Shown: piece after piece, positions 7,891-16,576 of the stretch | How positions within the stretch are numbered: the stretch's first letter is position 1 | How the letters are laid out: the number at the start of each line of letters is the position of its first letter | From: an uncultured bacterium | Lineage (GTDB): Bacteria; Bacteroidota; Bacteroidia; Bacteroidales; Marinifilaceae | NCBI GenBank assembly: GCA_905216195.1 | Contig: CAJMSX010000012.1 | Coordinates: 1 to 64,000 of the forward strand | Length of the DNA stretch: 64,000 nucleotides | Direction: 5' to 3' | Notes under the pieces: generated by a model | Seen by the model: the letters and a program-made list of their open reading frames with translations, nothing else | Database searches by the model: none | What the model was told of the DNA's origin: nothing | Translations under genes and position numbers: made by a program

Positions 7891-9270
7891 TTATCGCATA
7901 GCTTCGACTTCTTCGAGGGTCGTCGGTACATATTTTCCGAGCCTGCGTTTCCCTTCGGGCGTGATCAGATAGTCTTCCTCATTGCGCAGCCCGCCGAAAT
8001 CTTTGTATTTTTCCACTTTTTCATAATTGATGAAATCGGCGAAACGTTTTTCGGCTTTCCATCTGTCGATGAGTTCGGGAATGAAGTAAATACCCGGCTC
8101 GATCGTGAGTACGAATCCAGGTTCCAGTGTACGGGCCAGCCGAAGCGATTTTAAGCCGAAAAGGGTACTTTTAGGCTGTCCGTCGTAACCTACCCACACT
8201 TCTCCCAAATTTTCCATATCATGTACATCCAGTCCCATCATATGGCCGAGCCCGCAAGGGAAGAAGAGAGCATGCGCCCCCGCGTTCGCTGCTTCGGCGG
8301 CGTCCCCTTTCATCAATCCCAGCCCTTTCATGCCTTCCACAATGGCTGCTGCAGCCTGAAGGTGGATATCTTTAAAGGCGACTCCGGGACGGAGTGCGGC
8401 TACGGCGGTTTGGTGAGCGTGCAAGGCGATGTTGTAAATCTCCCGTTGCCGGTCGCTAAAGCGCTTGCCTACCGGGAAAGTCGAGGAAAGGTCGCCGGCA
8501 TAATGCATGCGGTTTTCGGCTCCGGCATCCAGCAGGAACATTTCTCCTTCTTTTACTATATTGCCGTGGTAATGGTTGTGGAGGGTCTGACCGTTGACGG
8601 TAGCGATGACCGGAAACGAAAGGTTGCCTTCATCCCGCAGGGCTATTTCCGTTACAGCTGCGGCTATTTCGGATTCTCTCATGCCCGGACGGATCATTTG
8701 CATGGCCCGGATGTGCATTTCGGCGGAGGTAGTTACTGCTTCTTCGATCTGTACGATTTCTTCTTCCGATTTGTAGTTCCGCTGATTGACCACTGCCCGG
8801 ATAAAATCGACGGAAGCCTGTTCCTGTTGCTGAGCGGGAGCGATTCCAAGCCAGGCCTGTAGTTTCAGGCGATGCTCTCCCCGATACGGCGGTAAATAAT
8901 GAATCCGGCGTCCCTGAGACTGAGCTTTTTTCAAATACGCTGCCAGTTGAGCGGTCGGTTCCGTATGTTCGATGCCCACCAGGGTACTTTTTTCGCGGAT
9001 GGTAGGCTGAGTACCCATCCATACGATATCGTCTAGGGTCAGTTCGTTCCCGAAAATGATTTCACGATTTTCGTCTATATCGATTATAGCGGATAATCCG
9101 GCATAATCGGAACCGAAAAAATACAAAAAGGTAGAATCCTGCCGAAAGGTATACGTATTATCGGCGTAGTTCATTCCACTTTCATCGTTTCCCAGAAAAA
9201 GAAGGATGCCCTGGCCCACCTCTTTTTTCAGGCGAGTACGTCTGTTGATATAGGTTTCTTTTGAAAACAT
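7891..9270 (-). CDS. pepP: Xaa-Pro aminopeptidase (M24B)
   Basis: The 459-residue protein removes N-terminal residues preceding proline. It has the aminopeptidase P N-terminal domain (about residues 1-150) and an M24 pita-bread domain. The dinuclear metal ligands are visible: Asp in LLDAGAENRMHYAGD (both Asp positions), His in GLGHMMGLDVHD, Glu in LTIEPGIYF and Glu in NEEDYLITPEG. There is no signal peptide, so it acts in the cytosol. It is followed after 12 bp by the dipeptidase gene, whose product could supply or use overlapping peptide pools. Confidence 0.93.
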   Translation of the reverse strand: MFSKETYINRRTRLKKEVGQGILLFLGNDESGMNYADNTYTFRQDSTFLYFFGSDYAGLSAIIDIDENREIIFGNELTLDDIVWMGTQPTIREKSTLVGIEHTEPTAQLAAYLKKAQSQGRRIHYLPPYRGEHRLKLQAWLGIAPAQQQEQASVDFIRAVVNQRNYKSEEEIVQIEEAVTTSAEMHIRAMQMIRPGMRESEIAAAVTEIALRDEGNLSFPVIATVNGQTLHNHYHGNIVKEGEMFLLDAGAENRMHYAGDLSSTFPVGKRFSDRQREIYNIALHAHQTAVAALRPGVAFKDIHLQAAAAIVEGMKGLGLMKGDAAEAANAGAHALFFPCGLGHMMGLDVHDMENLGEVWVGYDGQPKSTLFGLKSLRLARTLEPGFVLTIEPGIYFIPELIDRWKAEKRFADFINYEKVEKYKDFGGLRNEEDYLITPEGKRRLGKYVPTTLEEVEAMR

Positions 9271-9639
9271 AATAAAGTATTAAGATTGTATTATACAGGT
9301 TAATGATATCTCGGGATAATCGAAAAGGAGAGCCGGCACTAACAAATCCAGCATTCGTATAGTCCCATGTAAGCGGAATTATATTTCAATATAAAACGAT
9401 TGAACAGTACCATTTGTCATTTTAAAGTTTTCAAAGGTATAAATTATTCGGATAATAAATAAAAACAGATCAAGTTTTTATTTCAACTTTTAACGCATTC
9501 CGCTTTTTCGGAATGGAAAACTTTTTCCTGACCTTTTTTAATTGTAATTTTGCAAATCCTTTAGAGAGGGGAAGGGAGAAATCGGCAGAGGGTGGGAGAA
9601 GGCGGATCAAAAATGGAGGAAATATAGTGATCTGGAGGT
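9271..9639. other. Divergent intergenic region (9.3-9.6 kb)
   Basis: This 369-bp gap separates the divergent pepP and AspT-like genes. I see no coding potential or structured RNA. It holds the promoter listed at 9522-9552, and presumably a pepP promoter that I could not define. Confidence 0.6.
9522..9552 (+). promoter_or_regulatory. Promoter for the AspT-like transporter
   Basis: TTTT (9522-9525), a 19-bp spacer and TAATTTTG (9545-9552) fit the Bacteroidetes pattern with one mismatch. The start site would lie near 9558, giving a leader of about 80 nt. Confidence 0.5.
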
Positions 9640-11310
9640 ATGGAATGGATAGATAGTTTGTTATTCGGCACCGGTATCGGGCATTCAATTTTATTGTTAG
9701 CGGTAGTTATTTTTTGCGGTATTATTCTGGGGAAAATTAAAATAGCCGGTATTTCACTGGGAATTACGTGGATTTTATTTGTGGGAATCGTTCTCAGTCA
9801 TTTCGGTATGAGAATGGATCCTCATGCTCTGCATTTCCTGAAAGAGTTCGGACTTATTTTGTTTGTGTATTCCATCGGTTTACAAGTAGGCCCCGGTTTT
9901 TTTTCTTCTTTTAAGAAAGGGGGCGTAAAGCTGAATATGCTGGCGATGGCTATTGTGCTGCTGGGAGTGGGGATAACGGGTATCATTCATGTGAGCACCG
10001 GGATTCCGATGACTACGATGGTGGGCATTCTTTCCGGTGCAGTGACGAATACCCCCGGTTTGGGAGCGGCCCAGCAGGCCTATTTCGATCTGGCCGGAGT
10101 GGAATTGCCTGCCATAGCCTTGGGGTATGCCGTAGCTTATCCGCTGGGAGTGGTCGGTATCATTCTGGCAATGATCAGTATCCGGTATATGTTCCGGGTG
10201 AATTTTGAAAAAGAAACCCTGACCGCCCGGAATGTGGCCGAAGAAAAAGCGGCTAAGGCCACTCATGTTTCGATAGCGGTGAGAAATCCGGCTTTGTTCG
10301 GAAAGGAGATTTCCGAGGTCGCTTCCCTCATCGATAAAAAGTTTGTGATTTCCCGCATCCTGCATGCGGGAGAAATTCCGGAAGTAGCCAAACCGAGGAC
10401 ACACCTGGAAAAGGACGATAAATTGTTCGTGATCGCTTCTTCTCAAGACTTGAATACCATTATCGCTTTTATCGGGGAAAGGATCGATATGCACCGGTCG
10501 GAATGGGAAAATATGGATACCCATCTGGTTTCCCGGCGTATTTTGATAACCCGTTCGGAGATCAACGGGAAGACCTTGGGACAATTGCATTTAAGAAGAG
10601 GGTTCGGCGTGAATATAACCCGGGTGAATCGTGCCGGAGTCGATTTGGTGGCTCACACGGGTTTACAGCTCCAAATGGGAGACCGGGTAACGGTGGTCGG
10701 CGCCGAGGCGGATGTAGTCAATGTGGAAAAAGTATTGGGTAATTCGCTTCGCCGTCTGAGAGAACCCAATCTGGTGCCTATATTTTTAGGCATTGCTTTG
10801 GGAATACTGTTGGGCAGTATTCCTTTCACCTTCCCGGGAATTCCTCAGCCTGTCAAATTGGGATTAGCGGGAGGTCCTCTCATCGTCGCTATACTGATCA
10901 GTCGTTTCGGTCCTCATTATAAATTGGTAACTTATACGACCATGAGCGCCAATCTCATGCTGAGGGAAATCGGTATTTCCTTATTTTTAGCCTGTGTCGG
11001 ACTGAACGCCTGTGAAGGATTTGTCTCTACGCTCGTGGATGGAGGAGGCTGGGCGTGGATCGGATACGGTTTTTTGATTACTTTTATTCCTTTGCTGCTC
11101 GTAGGGATCATCGCCCGGGGAGTGTATAAACTTAATTATTTTACCCTGATGGGTCTGATTGCCGGTAGTACTACCGATCCCCCCGCTCTGGCTTATTCAA
11201 ACGGTATTTCCGGTAATGACATGCCTTCGGTCAGTTATGCCACGGTTTATCCGCTCACTATGTTTTTGAGGGTATTGACCGCTCAGGCTTTAATTTTGAC
11301 GATGGCGTAA
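9640..11310 (+). CDS. AspT/YidE-family transporter with two TrkA-C domains
   Basis: The 556-residue protein has the AspT (aspartate:alanine exchanger) layout. About five membrane segments (residues 10-180) contain the family motif GAVTNTPGLGAAQQAYFD. Two cytosolic TrkA-C-like domains follow (about 200-290 and 300-365, the second ending NVEKVLGNSLRRL). A second membrane half then contains GLIAGSTTDPPALAYSNGISGNDMPSVSYATVYPL. The two halves carry equivalent TNTP/TDPP motifs, the hallmark of the duplicated family. Substrate cannot be deduced. Some members exchange aspartate and alanine or dicarboxylates, while YidE/YbjL orthologues are uncharacterised. Confidence 0.9.
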   Translation: MEWIDSLLFGTGIGHSILLLAVVIFCGIILGKIKIAGISLGITWILFVGIVLSHFGMRMDPHALHFLKEFGLILFVYSIGLQVGPGFFSSFKKGGVKLNMLAMAIVLLGVGITGIIHVSTGIPMTTMVGILSGAVTNTPGLGAAQQAYFDLAGVELPAIALGYAVAYPLGVVGIILAMISIRYMFRVNFEKETLTARNVAEEKAAKATHVSIAVRNPALFGKEISEVASLIDKKFVISRILHAGEIPEVAKPRTHLEKDDKLFVIASSQDLNTIIAFIGERIDMHRSEWENMDTHLVSRRILITRSEINGKTLGQLHLRRGFGVNITRVNRAGVDLVAHTGLQLQMGDRVTVVGAEADVVNVEKVLGNSLRRLREPNLVPIFLGIALGILLGSIPFTFPGIPQPVKLGLAGGPLIVAILISRFGPHYKLVTYTTMSANLMLREIGISLFLACVGLNACEGFVSTLVDGGGWAWIGYGFLITFIPLLLVGIIARGVYKLNYFTLMGLIAGSTTDPPALAYSNGISGNDMPSVSYATVYPLTMFLRVLTAQALILTMA

Positions 11311-11481
11311 CCGGATTTCCGGAACGAACGCTTTTCGGTGCAGTGGCAGTAATTCCGGGTCCGCCGGAAAAACGAAATATACCCTCCGTTTTTACAGAGA
11401 TATACCTGAATTTAAAAAAGCGGTATAGGGGAATAATCTTCCGGTTAAATGTTTACCTTTGTTTCCGGATAAAATCGACTT

Positions 11482-11859
11482 ATGAAAGTATTGCTCCCAT
11501 GTATCCTGTTCATTTTATTTTTGCTGATCTTCGGCAGAGATGTGAATGACGGAGTTCCGGATATCGGTCCCCACTATGCGGAATCCGGGTCTACATTGTC
11601 GCAGAGCGTTTTTTCCTGTCCTTTGAGGGAGGCCTATGCCTGTATGCAACACTCCTTTATCAACGGGGGTGAAACGGAATTCTCTGCGGAGGGACAAGAA
11701 AAGGCTTTTTCGCTTGGAGGGGACGCGGCGGAAATGCATAAAAATTCCCGGGTCGCTACCCTTTCTTTTCTTTCTACCGGGGAAAAATTCACCGTTTTTC
11801 TTTCAGAGCGGTATTTACACGGGTTTTATATCTATTTCCTTCGAAAAATACGGATCTGA
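11482..11859 (+). CDS. Small membrane-anchored hypothetical protein
   Basis: The 125-residue protein has an N-terminal hydrophobic stretch (about residues 3-18) and a short body with no recognised motif. A promoter-like TACCTTTG (11454-11461) lies 20 bp upstream of the start but has no clear upstream box. Codon use is similar to neighbours, yet coding evidence is weak and no partner gene is adjacent. Confidence 0.4.
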   Translation: MKVLLPCILFILFLLIFGRDVNDGVPDIGPHYAESGSTLSQSVFSCPLREAYACMQHSFINGGETEFSAEGQEKAFSLGGDAAEMHKNSRVATLSFLSTGEKFTVFLSERYLHGFYIYFLRKIRI

Positions 11860-11993
11860 TTCTACTTTTCACTTTTCCCAGGGAAAATATACGCTATATC
11901 CAAGAAAATAGCGAACTTATTTTTGAATATTGAAAAATTTATTTTAATTTGTAGGATTACTTTATGTTACAATTATATAAATTATCTTATGTA

Positions 11994-12026
11994 ATTGGGA
12001 AAAATGAATAAATGGTATAATTTTTG
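11994..12026 (+). promoter_or_regulatory. Candidate promoter of the ATP synthase operon
   Basis: ATTG (11994-11997), a 20-bp spacer and TAATTTTTG (12018-12026) resemble the Bacteroidetes promoter, with one extra T in the downstream box. It lies about 80 bp before atpD, the first gene of the operon. Confidence 0.35.
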
Positions 12027-12108
12027 AATTTAAATGAATCAGCAACTTTTCCGGAAAGTTTCCGTTTTAAAGTTGGTGTATGATATTGTTGACGAATAAA
12101 TTGGGGTT

Positions 12109-13614
12109 ATGACAGAAAAATTCGGATATGTAACTCAGGTAATAGGTCCTGTAGTAGACGTAATATTTGAGGAGGGTGGGGAAAGCCTGCCTCCTATTTA
12201 TGAAGCCCTGGAAATCGAAAGGGATAACGGAAGCGGTTTGATCATCGAAGTCGAGCAGCACATCGGGGAAGATACTGTGCGTTGTGTCGCTATGGACACC
12301 ACCGACGGGCTTCACCGGGGTATGAAAGCCCGCGATCTGGGCCGTACGCTGACCATGCCGACGGGGAGACAGATCAAAGGCCGTCTGATGAACGTAACGG
12401 GAGATGCCATCGATCACCTGACGCCTTTGGATTATAGCCACACCCGTTCCATTCATCAGGAAGCTCCTAAATTCAAAGATTTGTCGATTACGGAGGAATT
12501 CCTTTTTACAGGTATCAAAGTTATCGATTTGCTGGAACCCTATTCCAAAGGTGGAAAAATCGGACTTTTCGGAGGTGCCGGTGTCGGTAAAACGGTATTG
12601 ATTATGGAGTTGATCAACAATATCGCCAAGGGGCACAACGGGTATTCCGTATTTACGGGTGTAGGCGAACGTACCCGGGAGGGAAACGATTTGCTGCGGG
12701 AAATGATCGAATCGGGAGTGATCAATTACGGGGACCGTTTTTTGGAAGAGATGGAAAAGGGGAACTGGGATGTAAAAAGCGTGGATATGGAGAAGGTAAA
12801 TAATTCCCAGGCTACGCTGGTGTTCGGTCAGATGAATGAGCCTCCCGGCGCCCGTTTGCGGGTGGCATTATCGGGATTGACGGTTGCGGAGACTTTCCGG
12901 GACTCCAATGAAGGCGGAAATGAGATTTTACTTTTTATCGATAATATTTTCCGTTTCACCCAGGCGGGTTGCGATGTGTCGGCTTTGTTGGGGCGTTTGC
13001 CTTCGGCTGTGGGGTATGTGCCCACTTTGGCTTCGGAGATGGGAAAATTGCAGGAACGGATTGCATCTACGCGGTACGGGTCCATCACTTCGGTACAGGC
13101 GATTTACGTACCGGCCGATGACCTGACAGATCCGGCTCCGGCGACGACTTTTAATTTTTTGGATGCCACTACCGTGCTGAGCCGGAAGATTACCGAGTTG
13201 GGGATCTATCCGGCGGTGGATCCGTTGGAATCTTCCTCCCGTATTCTCGATCCCAATATTGTAGGAGAAGACCATTATCATACGGCCCAACAGGTAATTG
13301 AATTGTTGCAACACTATAACGAATTGCAGGACATTATTGCGATTTTGGGCGTAGACGAATTGTCCGATTCGGATAAAACAATTGTGGCCCGGGCGAGAAG
13401 GGCTCAACGTTTTCTTTCTCAGCCCTTTCATGTAGCCGAACAATATACCGGAATTCCGGGAGTTATGGTGCCTCTGGAGGAAACCATCCGGGGATTTAAA
13501 ATGATTCTGAAAGGAGATATGGACGAATATCCGGAACAAGCGTTTATGAACGTGGGGACCATAGACGAGGCCATACAAAAGGGGAAAGAGATGATGGCGA
13601 AAGCCGGAAAATAA
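12109..13614 (+). CDS. atpD: F1 ATP synthase subunit beta
   Basis: The 501-residue protein is the catalytic beta subunit of the F1 sector. Walker A GGAGVGKTV lies near residue 157, the catalytic Glu region is GVGERTREGNDL, Walker B is ILLFIDNIFRFTQAG, and the family signature PAVDPLESSSRIL is present. Beta is the first gene of the operon, followed by epsilon 18 bp later. This beta-epsilon-a-c-b-delta-alpha-gamma order is typical of Bacteroidetes and differs from the E. coli order. In this organism the enzyme may make ATP or pump ions depending on energy state. Confidence 0.97.
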   Translation: MTEKFGYVTQVIGPVVDVIFEEGGESLPPIYEALEIERDNGSGLIIEVEQHIGEDTVRCVAMDTTDGLHRGMKARDLGRTLTMPTGRQIKGRLMNVTGDAIDHLTPLDYSHTRSIHQEAPKFKDLSITEEFLFTGIKVIDLLEPYSKGGKIGLFGGAGVGKTVLIMELINNIAKGHNGYSVFTGVGERTREGNDLLREMIESGVINYGDRFLEEMEKGNWDVKSVDMEKVNNSQATLVFGQMNEPPGARLRVALSGLTVAETFRDSNEGGNEILLFIDNIFRFTQAGCDVSALLGRLPSAVGYVPTLASEMGKLQERIASTRYGSITSVQAIYVPADDLTDPAPATTFNFLDATTVLSRKITELGIYPAVDPLESSSRILDPNIVGEDHYHTAQQVIELLQHYNELQDIIAILGVDELSDSDKTIVARARRAQRFLSQPFHVAEQYTGIPGVMVPLEETIRGFKMILKGDMDEYPEQAFMNVGTIDEAIQKGKEMMAKAGK

Positions 13615-13632
13615 CACAAAGGACGCAAGTAT

Positions 13633-13866
13633 ATGATAGTAAGGGTTATATCGACTGAAAAAGTGCTTTTTGACGGTTCTGCGGAGCGGGTGACCTTGCC
13701 GGGAGCCTGCGGTCCCTTTACCGTATTGAACGGTCATGCGCCTTTGATATCCACCCTGGTTCCCGGAGAGATTGTGTATACGGTCGCAGGGAAGGAAAGT
13801 CGCCTTCAGGTAAAGGGAGGGATCGTAGAAGTCAGGGATAACCGGGTGACGGTATGTATCGGCTGA
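13633..13866 (+). CDS. atpC: F1 ATP synthase subunit epsilon (short form)
   Basis: The 77-residue protein contains only the N-terminal beta-sandwich of epsilon (IVRVISTEKVLFDGSAERVTLPGACGPFTVLNGHAPLIS). The family usually has about 130-140 residues with a C-terminal two-helix domain that inhibits ATP hydrolysis. That domain is absent here, and the stop is followed directly by non-coding sequence. Short epsilon subunits are common in Bacteroidetes. This implies that the usual epsilon-based inhibition is missing. Confidence 0.92.
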   Translation: MIVRVISTEKVLFDGSAERVTLPGACGPFTVLNGHAPLISTLVPGEIVYTVAGKESRLQVKGGIVEVRDNRVTVCIG

Positions 13867-13942
13867 AAAGCCATCGGCAGGCGGATCGTAATTCCGCCCG
13901 GGAACAAGGTATTTTAATTCTTTAAGGGTAAAAGAACGGTAT

Positions 13943-15016
13943 ATGAAGATGAAAGAAGGATGGATTTCCATCGCAATCGTACTCTTGCTGAGTTTGTTTT
14001 CTGTTGCGGTACTCCGGGCAGAAGAGAAAAAGGAGGGTACGGCTGTTTTTGACCCGGAGCAGGTCATTTTCGAGCATTTGGGAGATGAATACGGTTGGAG
14101 CATCGAGTTGCCGCACGGCAGAAGAGTGAGTATTCCTTTGCCGGTTATCGTACGGAGTCAGCAGGGGAAATGGTATCTATTCAGCTCTTCCCGTTTGGAA
14201 AACGGGAAGGTTTATAAAGGTTTTTACCTGGCTAAAGGAGGGGATTACGATGGAAAAGTAGTGCAAAAGGGGGAGGGCGGACAAGTGTATCGTCCCTGGG
14301 ACCTGTCGGTTACAAAGAACGTATTGGCGCTTTTTATCACGGCTTTGCTGGTGGCTTGGGCGGTTTTTCCTATGGTACGCTGGTATAAGCGGAATCCGTT
14401 GAAAGCTCCCCGCCGAAGGTTAGGCCTCATGGAGATGCTCATCGATATGATGTATACGGAAGTTATCGTATCCGTATTGGGAAAAGAAGCGAGGCGATAC
14501 GGGCCTTACCTGCTCACGCTGTTTTTCTTCATCCTGTTTTCCAATTTATTGGGACTGATGGTCGTATTTCCCGGGGGAGCCAATGTGATGGGGAATATTT
14601 CGATTACGCTGGTTTTGGCGGTATGTACTTTTGTCGTCGTGAACGTTTCGGGGACCAAAGCATACTGGAAAGAAATGTTTTGGCCGGACGTGCCCCGCTG
14701 GCTGAAGTTTCCCTTGCCGATTATGCCATTGATTGAGATATTCGGTATGTTTACCAAGCCGGTGGCCTTAATGATCCGTTTGTTTGCCAATATGCTGGCG
14801 GGACATCTGATTACTCTGGTCTTGATTTCCCTTATTTTTATTTTCGGGGCGATGGGGACGGCAGCTTTGGGGACTTCTACCGTTATTGCCGTATTGTTCG
14901 CCCTGTTTATGGGGCTGGTGGATTTCCTGATTTGTTTTATTCAGGCTTACGTATTTATGATATTATCCACTATTTTTATCAATCTGGCCCGGGTCGGAAA
15001 AGAAAATGCAAATTAA
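13943..15016 (+). CDS. atpB: Fo ATP synthase subunit a
   Basis: The 357-residue protein is the proton-channel subunit a. The C-terminal half has the conserved helix with the essential Arg (VALMIRLFANMLAGH) and the last helix QAYVFMILSTIFI. The N-terminus is unusual: a signal-like segment (residues 9-26, ending LRAEE) and about 100 extra residues precede the first family helix near residue 120. This long, probably periplasmic, N-terminal extension is seen in Bacteroidetes subunit a. It sits between epsilon and c in the operon. Confidence 0.95.
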   Translation: MKMKEGWISIAIVLLLSLFSVAVLRAEEKKEGTAVFDPEQVIFEHLGDEYGWSIELPHGRRVSIPLPVIVRSQQGKWYLFSSSRLENGKVYKGFYLAKGGDYDGKVVQKGEGGQVYRPWDLSVTKNVLALFITALLVAWAVFPMVRWYKRNPLKAPRRRLGLMEMLIDMMYTEVIVSVLGKEARRYGPYLLTLFFFILFSNLLGLMVVFPGGANVMGNISITLVLAVCTFVVVNVSGTKAYWKEMFWPDVPRWLKFPLPIMPLIEIFGMFTKPVALMIRLFANMLAGHLITLVLISLIFIFGAMGTAALGTSTVIAVLFALFMGLVDFLICFIQAYVFMILSTIFINLARVGKENAN

Positions 15017-15060
15017 AAATAAATAAAACTATATTTTATAACAACTAAAAACTGAAGATT

Positions 15061-15318
15061 ATGTTGAGTATTATTGCCTTACAGATAGCAGCCGGCATGA
15101 GTCTGGTTAAAGTCGGAGCTTGTATCGGAGCTGGATTAACCGCCATCGGAGCGGGGATAGGAATCGGTAAAATCGGTGCCAATGCGATGGATGCCATGGC
15201 CCGCCAGCCGGAACAGACCAATACGATCCGGACGAATATGATTGTGATAGCGGCTTTGGTGGAAGGGGTGGCTTTGTTTGCGATCATCGTATGCGTATTG
15301 GTTTTGTTCCTCAAGTAA
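15061..15318 (+). CDS. atpE: Fo ATP synthase subunit c
   Basis: The 85-residue protein is a two-helix hairpin that forms the rotor ring. Helix 1 is GAGLTAIGAGIGIGKIG, the polar loop is ARQPEQ, and helix 2 has the ion-binding Glu in ALVEGVALFAI. The Gln and Ser residues that mark sodium-binding c subunits are not at the expected positions (GIG in helix 1, Gly after the Glu), so proton coupling is more likely. That is an inference from motif only. Confidence 0.96.
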   Translation: MLSIIALQIAAGMSLVKVGACIGAGLTAIGAGIGIGKIGANAMDAMARQPEQTNTIRTNMIVIAALVEGVALFAIIVCVLVLFLK

Positions 15319-15434
15319 CCTTTTTTGTTTCGAACGGTTTGAACCGGGACGGATAAATCCGGCGGGACCTGAAAGGTAAGAGGGAGAACCCTTAGAGTTA
15401 CGTATTCGATATGTACTATATAAAATAAAAGATT

Positions 15435-15923
15435 ATGGCATTATTCGAGCCGGAATTCGGATTGGTATTTTGGATGCTGGTCGTTTTCCTGATTCTTTTG
15501 GGTATACTGGCGAAATTTGCCTGGCCCGTTATTCTCAAAAGTGTGGAAGAAAGAGCGGATTTTATCGACAAAGGGGTACTCTATACCCAAGAGGCGATAA
15601 ACCGGAAAAAACAGGCGGAAGCCGATGCACGCGCACTTTTAGAGGATGCACAGAGAAAGCAATTGGAAATTTTGCAGGAGACCCAGCGTTTAAAACAAAA
15701 AATGATCGAAGAGGCGAAAAAAAACGCAATGGTGGAAGCACAGAAAGTGTTGGACGGGGCCCGTTTATCCGCCGAGCAGATGAAGCGGGAAGCGGAAGTG
15801 CAGTTGAAAAGACGGGTGGGACAACTTTCTTTGGAAATAGCCGGGAGAGTAATCCGGCAAGACCTGTCCGAAAATAAAGAACAGGAAGAATTGGTAGAAA
15901 AATATTTGGAAGAGATGAATTAG
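15435..15923 (+). CDS. atpF: Fo ATP synthase subunit b
   Basis: The 162-residue protein has one N-terminal membrane helix (about residues 8-30, FGLVFWMLVVFLILLGILAK) and a long charged coiled coil (about residues 35-140, rich in Ala, Glu, Lys and Gln). This is the peripheral stalk that holds alpha/beta/delta to Fo. It starts 116 bp after atpE and ends 62 bp before atpH. Confidence 0.95.
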   Translation: MALFEPEFGLVFWMLVVFLILLGILAKFAWPVILKSVEERADFIDKGVLYTQEAINRKKQAEADARALLEDAQRKQLEILQETQRLKQKMIEEAKKNAMVEAQKVLDGARLSAEQMKREAEVQLKRRVGQLSLEIAGRVIRQDLSENKEQEELVEKYLEEMN

Positions 15924-15985
15924 CGGGATTTTTACGGAGAGCGACACTTCTCCGTCCTGCTTATAAGGAATAAAACCGCGGGTTT

Positions 15986-16525
15986 ATGAACGAAGGGTTA
16001 ATTTCACAACGGTATGCGAAAGCATTTTTCCGTTATGCGAAAGAAGTAGGGGCAGAAACAGCCGTATACGAGAAAATGAAAGTGTTTCTGGAAAATTACC
16101 AGACACACCCGCATTTGCAAAAGGCTTTACTCAACCCTGTTTTATCGGCGAAAGATAAGGAGCTTTTGCTTTCTTCAGCAATCGGTATCGATCCGGGAGA
16201 AGTGTACGTGAGAGCGATTCGTCTGATTATTAAAAATCACCGGGAGGGATACATCCGGACGATCGCTTTGATGTACGAGGAATTATACCGTAAAGCCGAA
16301 CACATACTTTTGGTAAAGATTATTACGGCTGCTCCCTTGTCGGAGGCGGTCGTCGCTAAAATTCAGGAAACCGTTCGTAAACATACCCCTTATAAGCTGG
16401 AATTTTCCACCTTTGTAGATCCCTCGCTTATCGGCGGGTTTATCCTCCATATGGGTTCTGAACAATTGGATGCTTCGGTTCGTAAGGAATTGAAAGAGAT
16501 ACGTAAAGAATTGTTGAATAATTGA
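15986..16525 (+). CDS. atpH: F1 ATP synthase subunit delta
   Basis: The 179-residue protein is the stalk subunit that caps F1 and binds subunit b. Family features include the N-terminal ISQRYAKAFFRYAKEVG, mid-region helices, and the C-terminal VDPSLIGGFILHMGSEQLDASVRKELKEIRKEL. It lies between atpF and atpA in the operon, 51 bp before atpA. Confidence 0.95.
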   Translation: MNEGLISQRYAKAFFRYAKEVGAETAVYEKMKVFLENYQTHPHLQKALLNPVLSAKDKELLLSSAIGIDPGEVYVRAIRLIIKNHREGYIRTIALMYEELYRKAEHILLVKIITAAPLSEAVVAKIQETVRKHTPYKLEFSTFVDPSLIGGFILHMGSEQLDASVRKELKEIRKELLNN

Positions 16526-16576
16526 TCTGTATGACGATTCCGGAAAAAGTGCAGGTCTTAAAATAAAACTTAGGTT

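Noticed and set aside
12928..14103. Minus-strand 391-codon frame across atpD to atpB
   Set aside because: It crosses three well-recognised genes of the ATP synthase operon and shows no family similarity.
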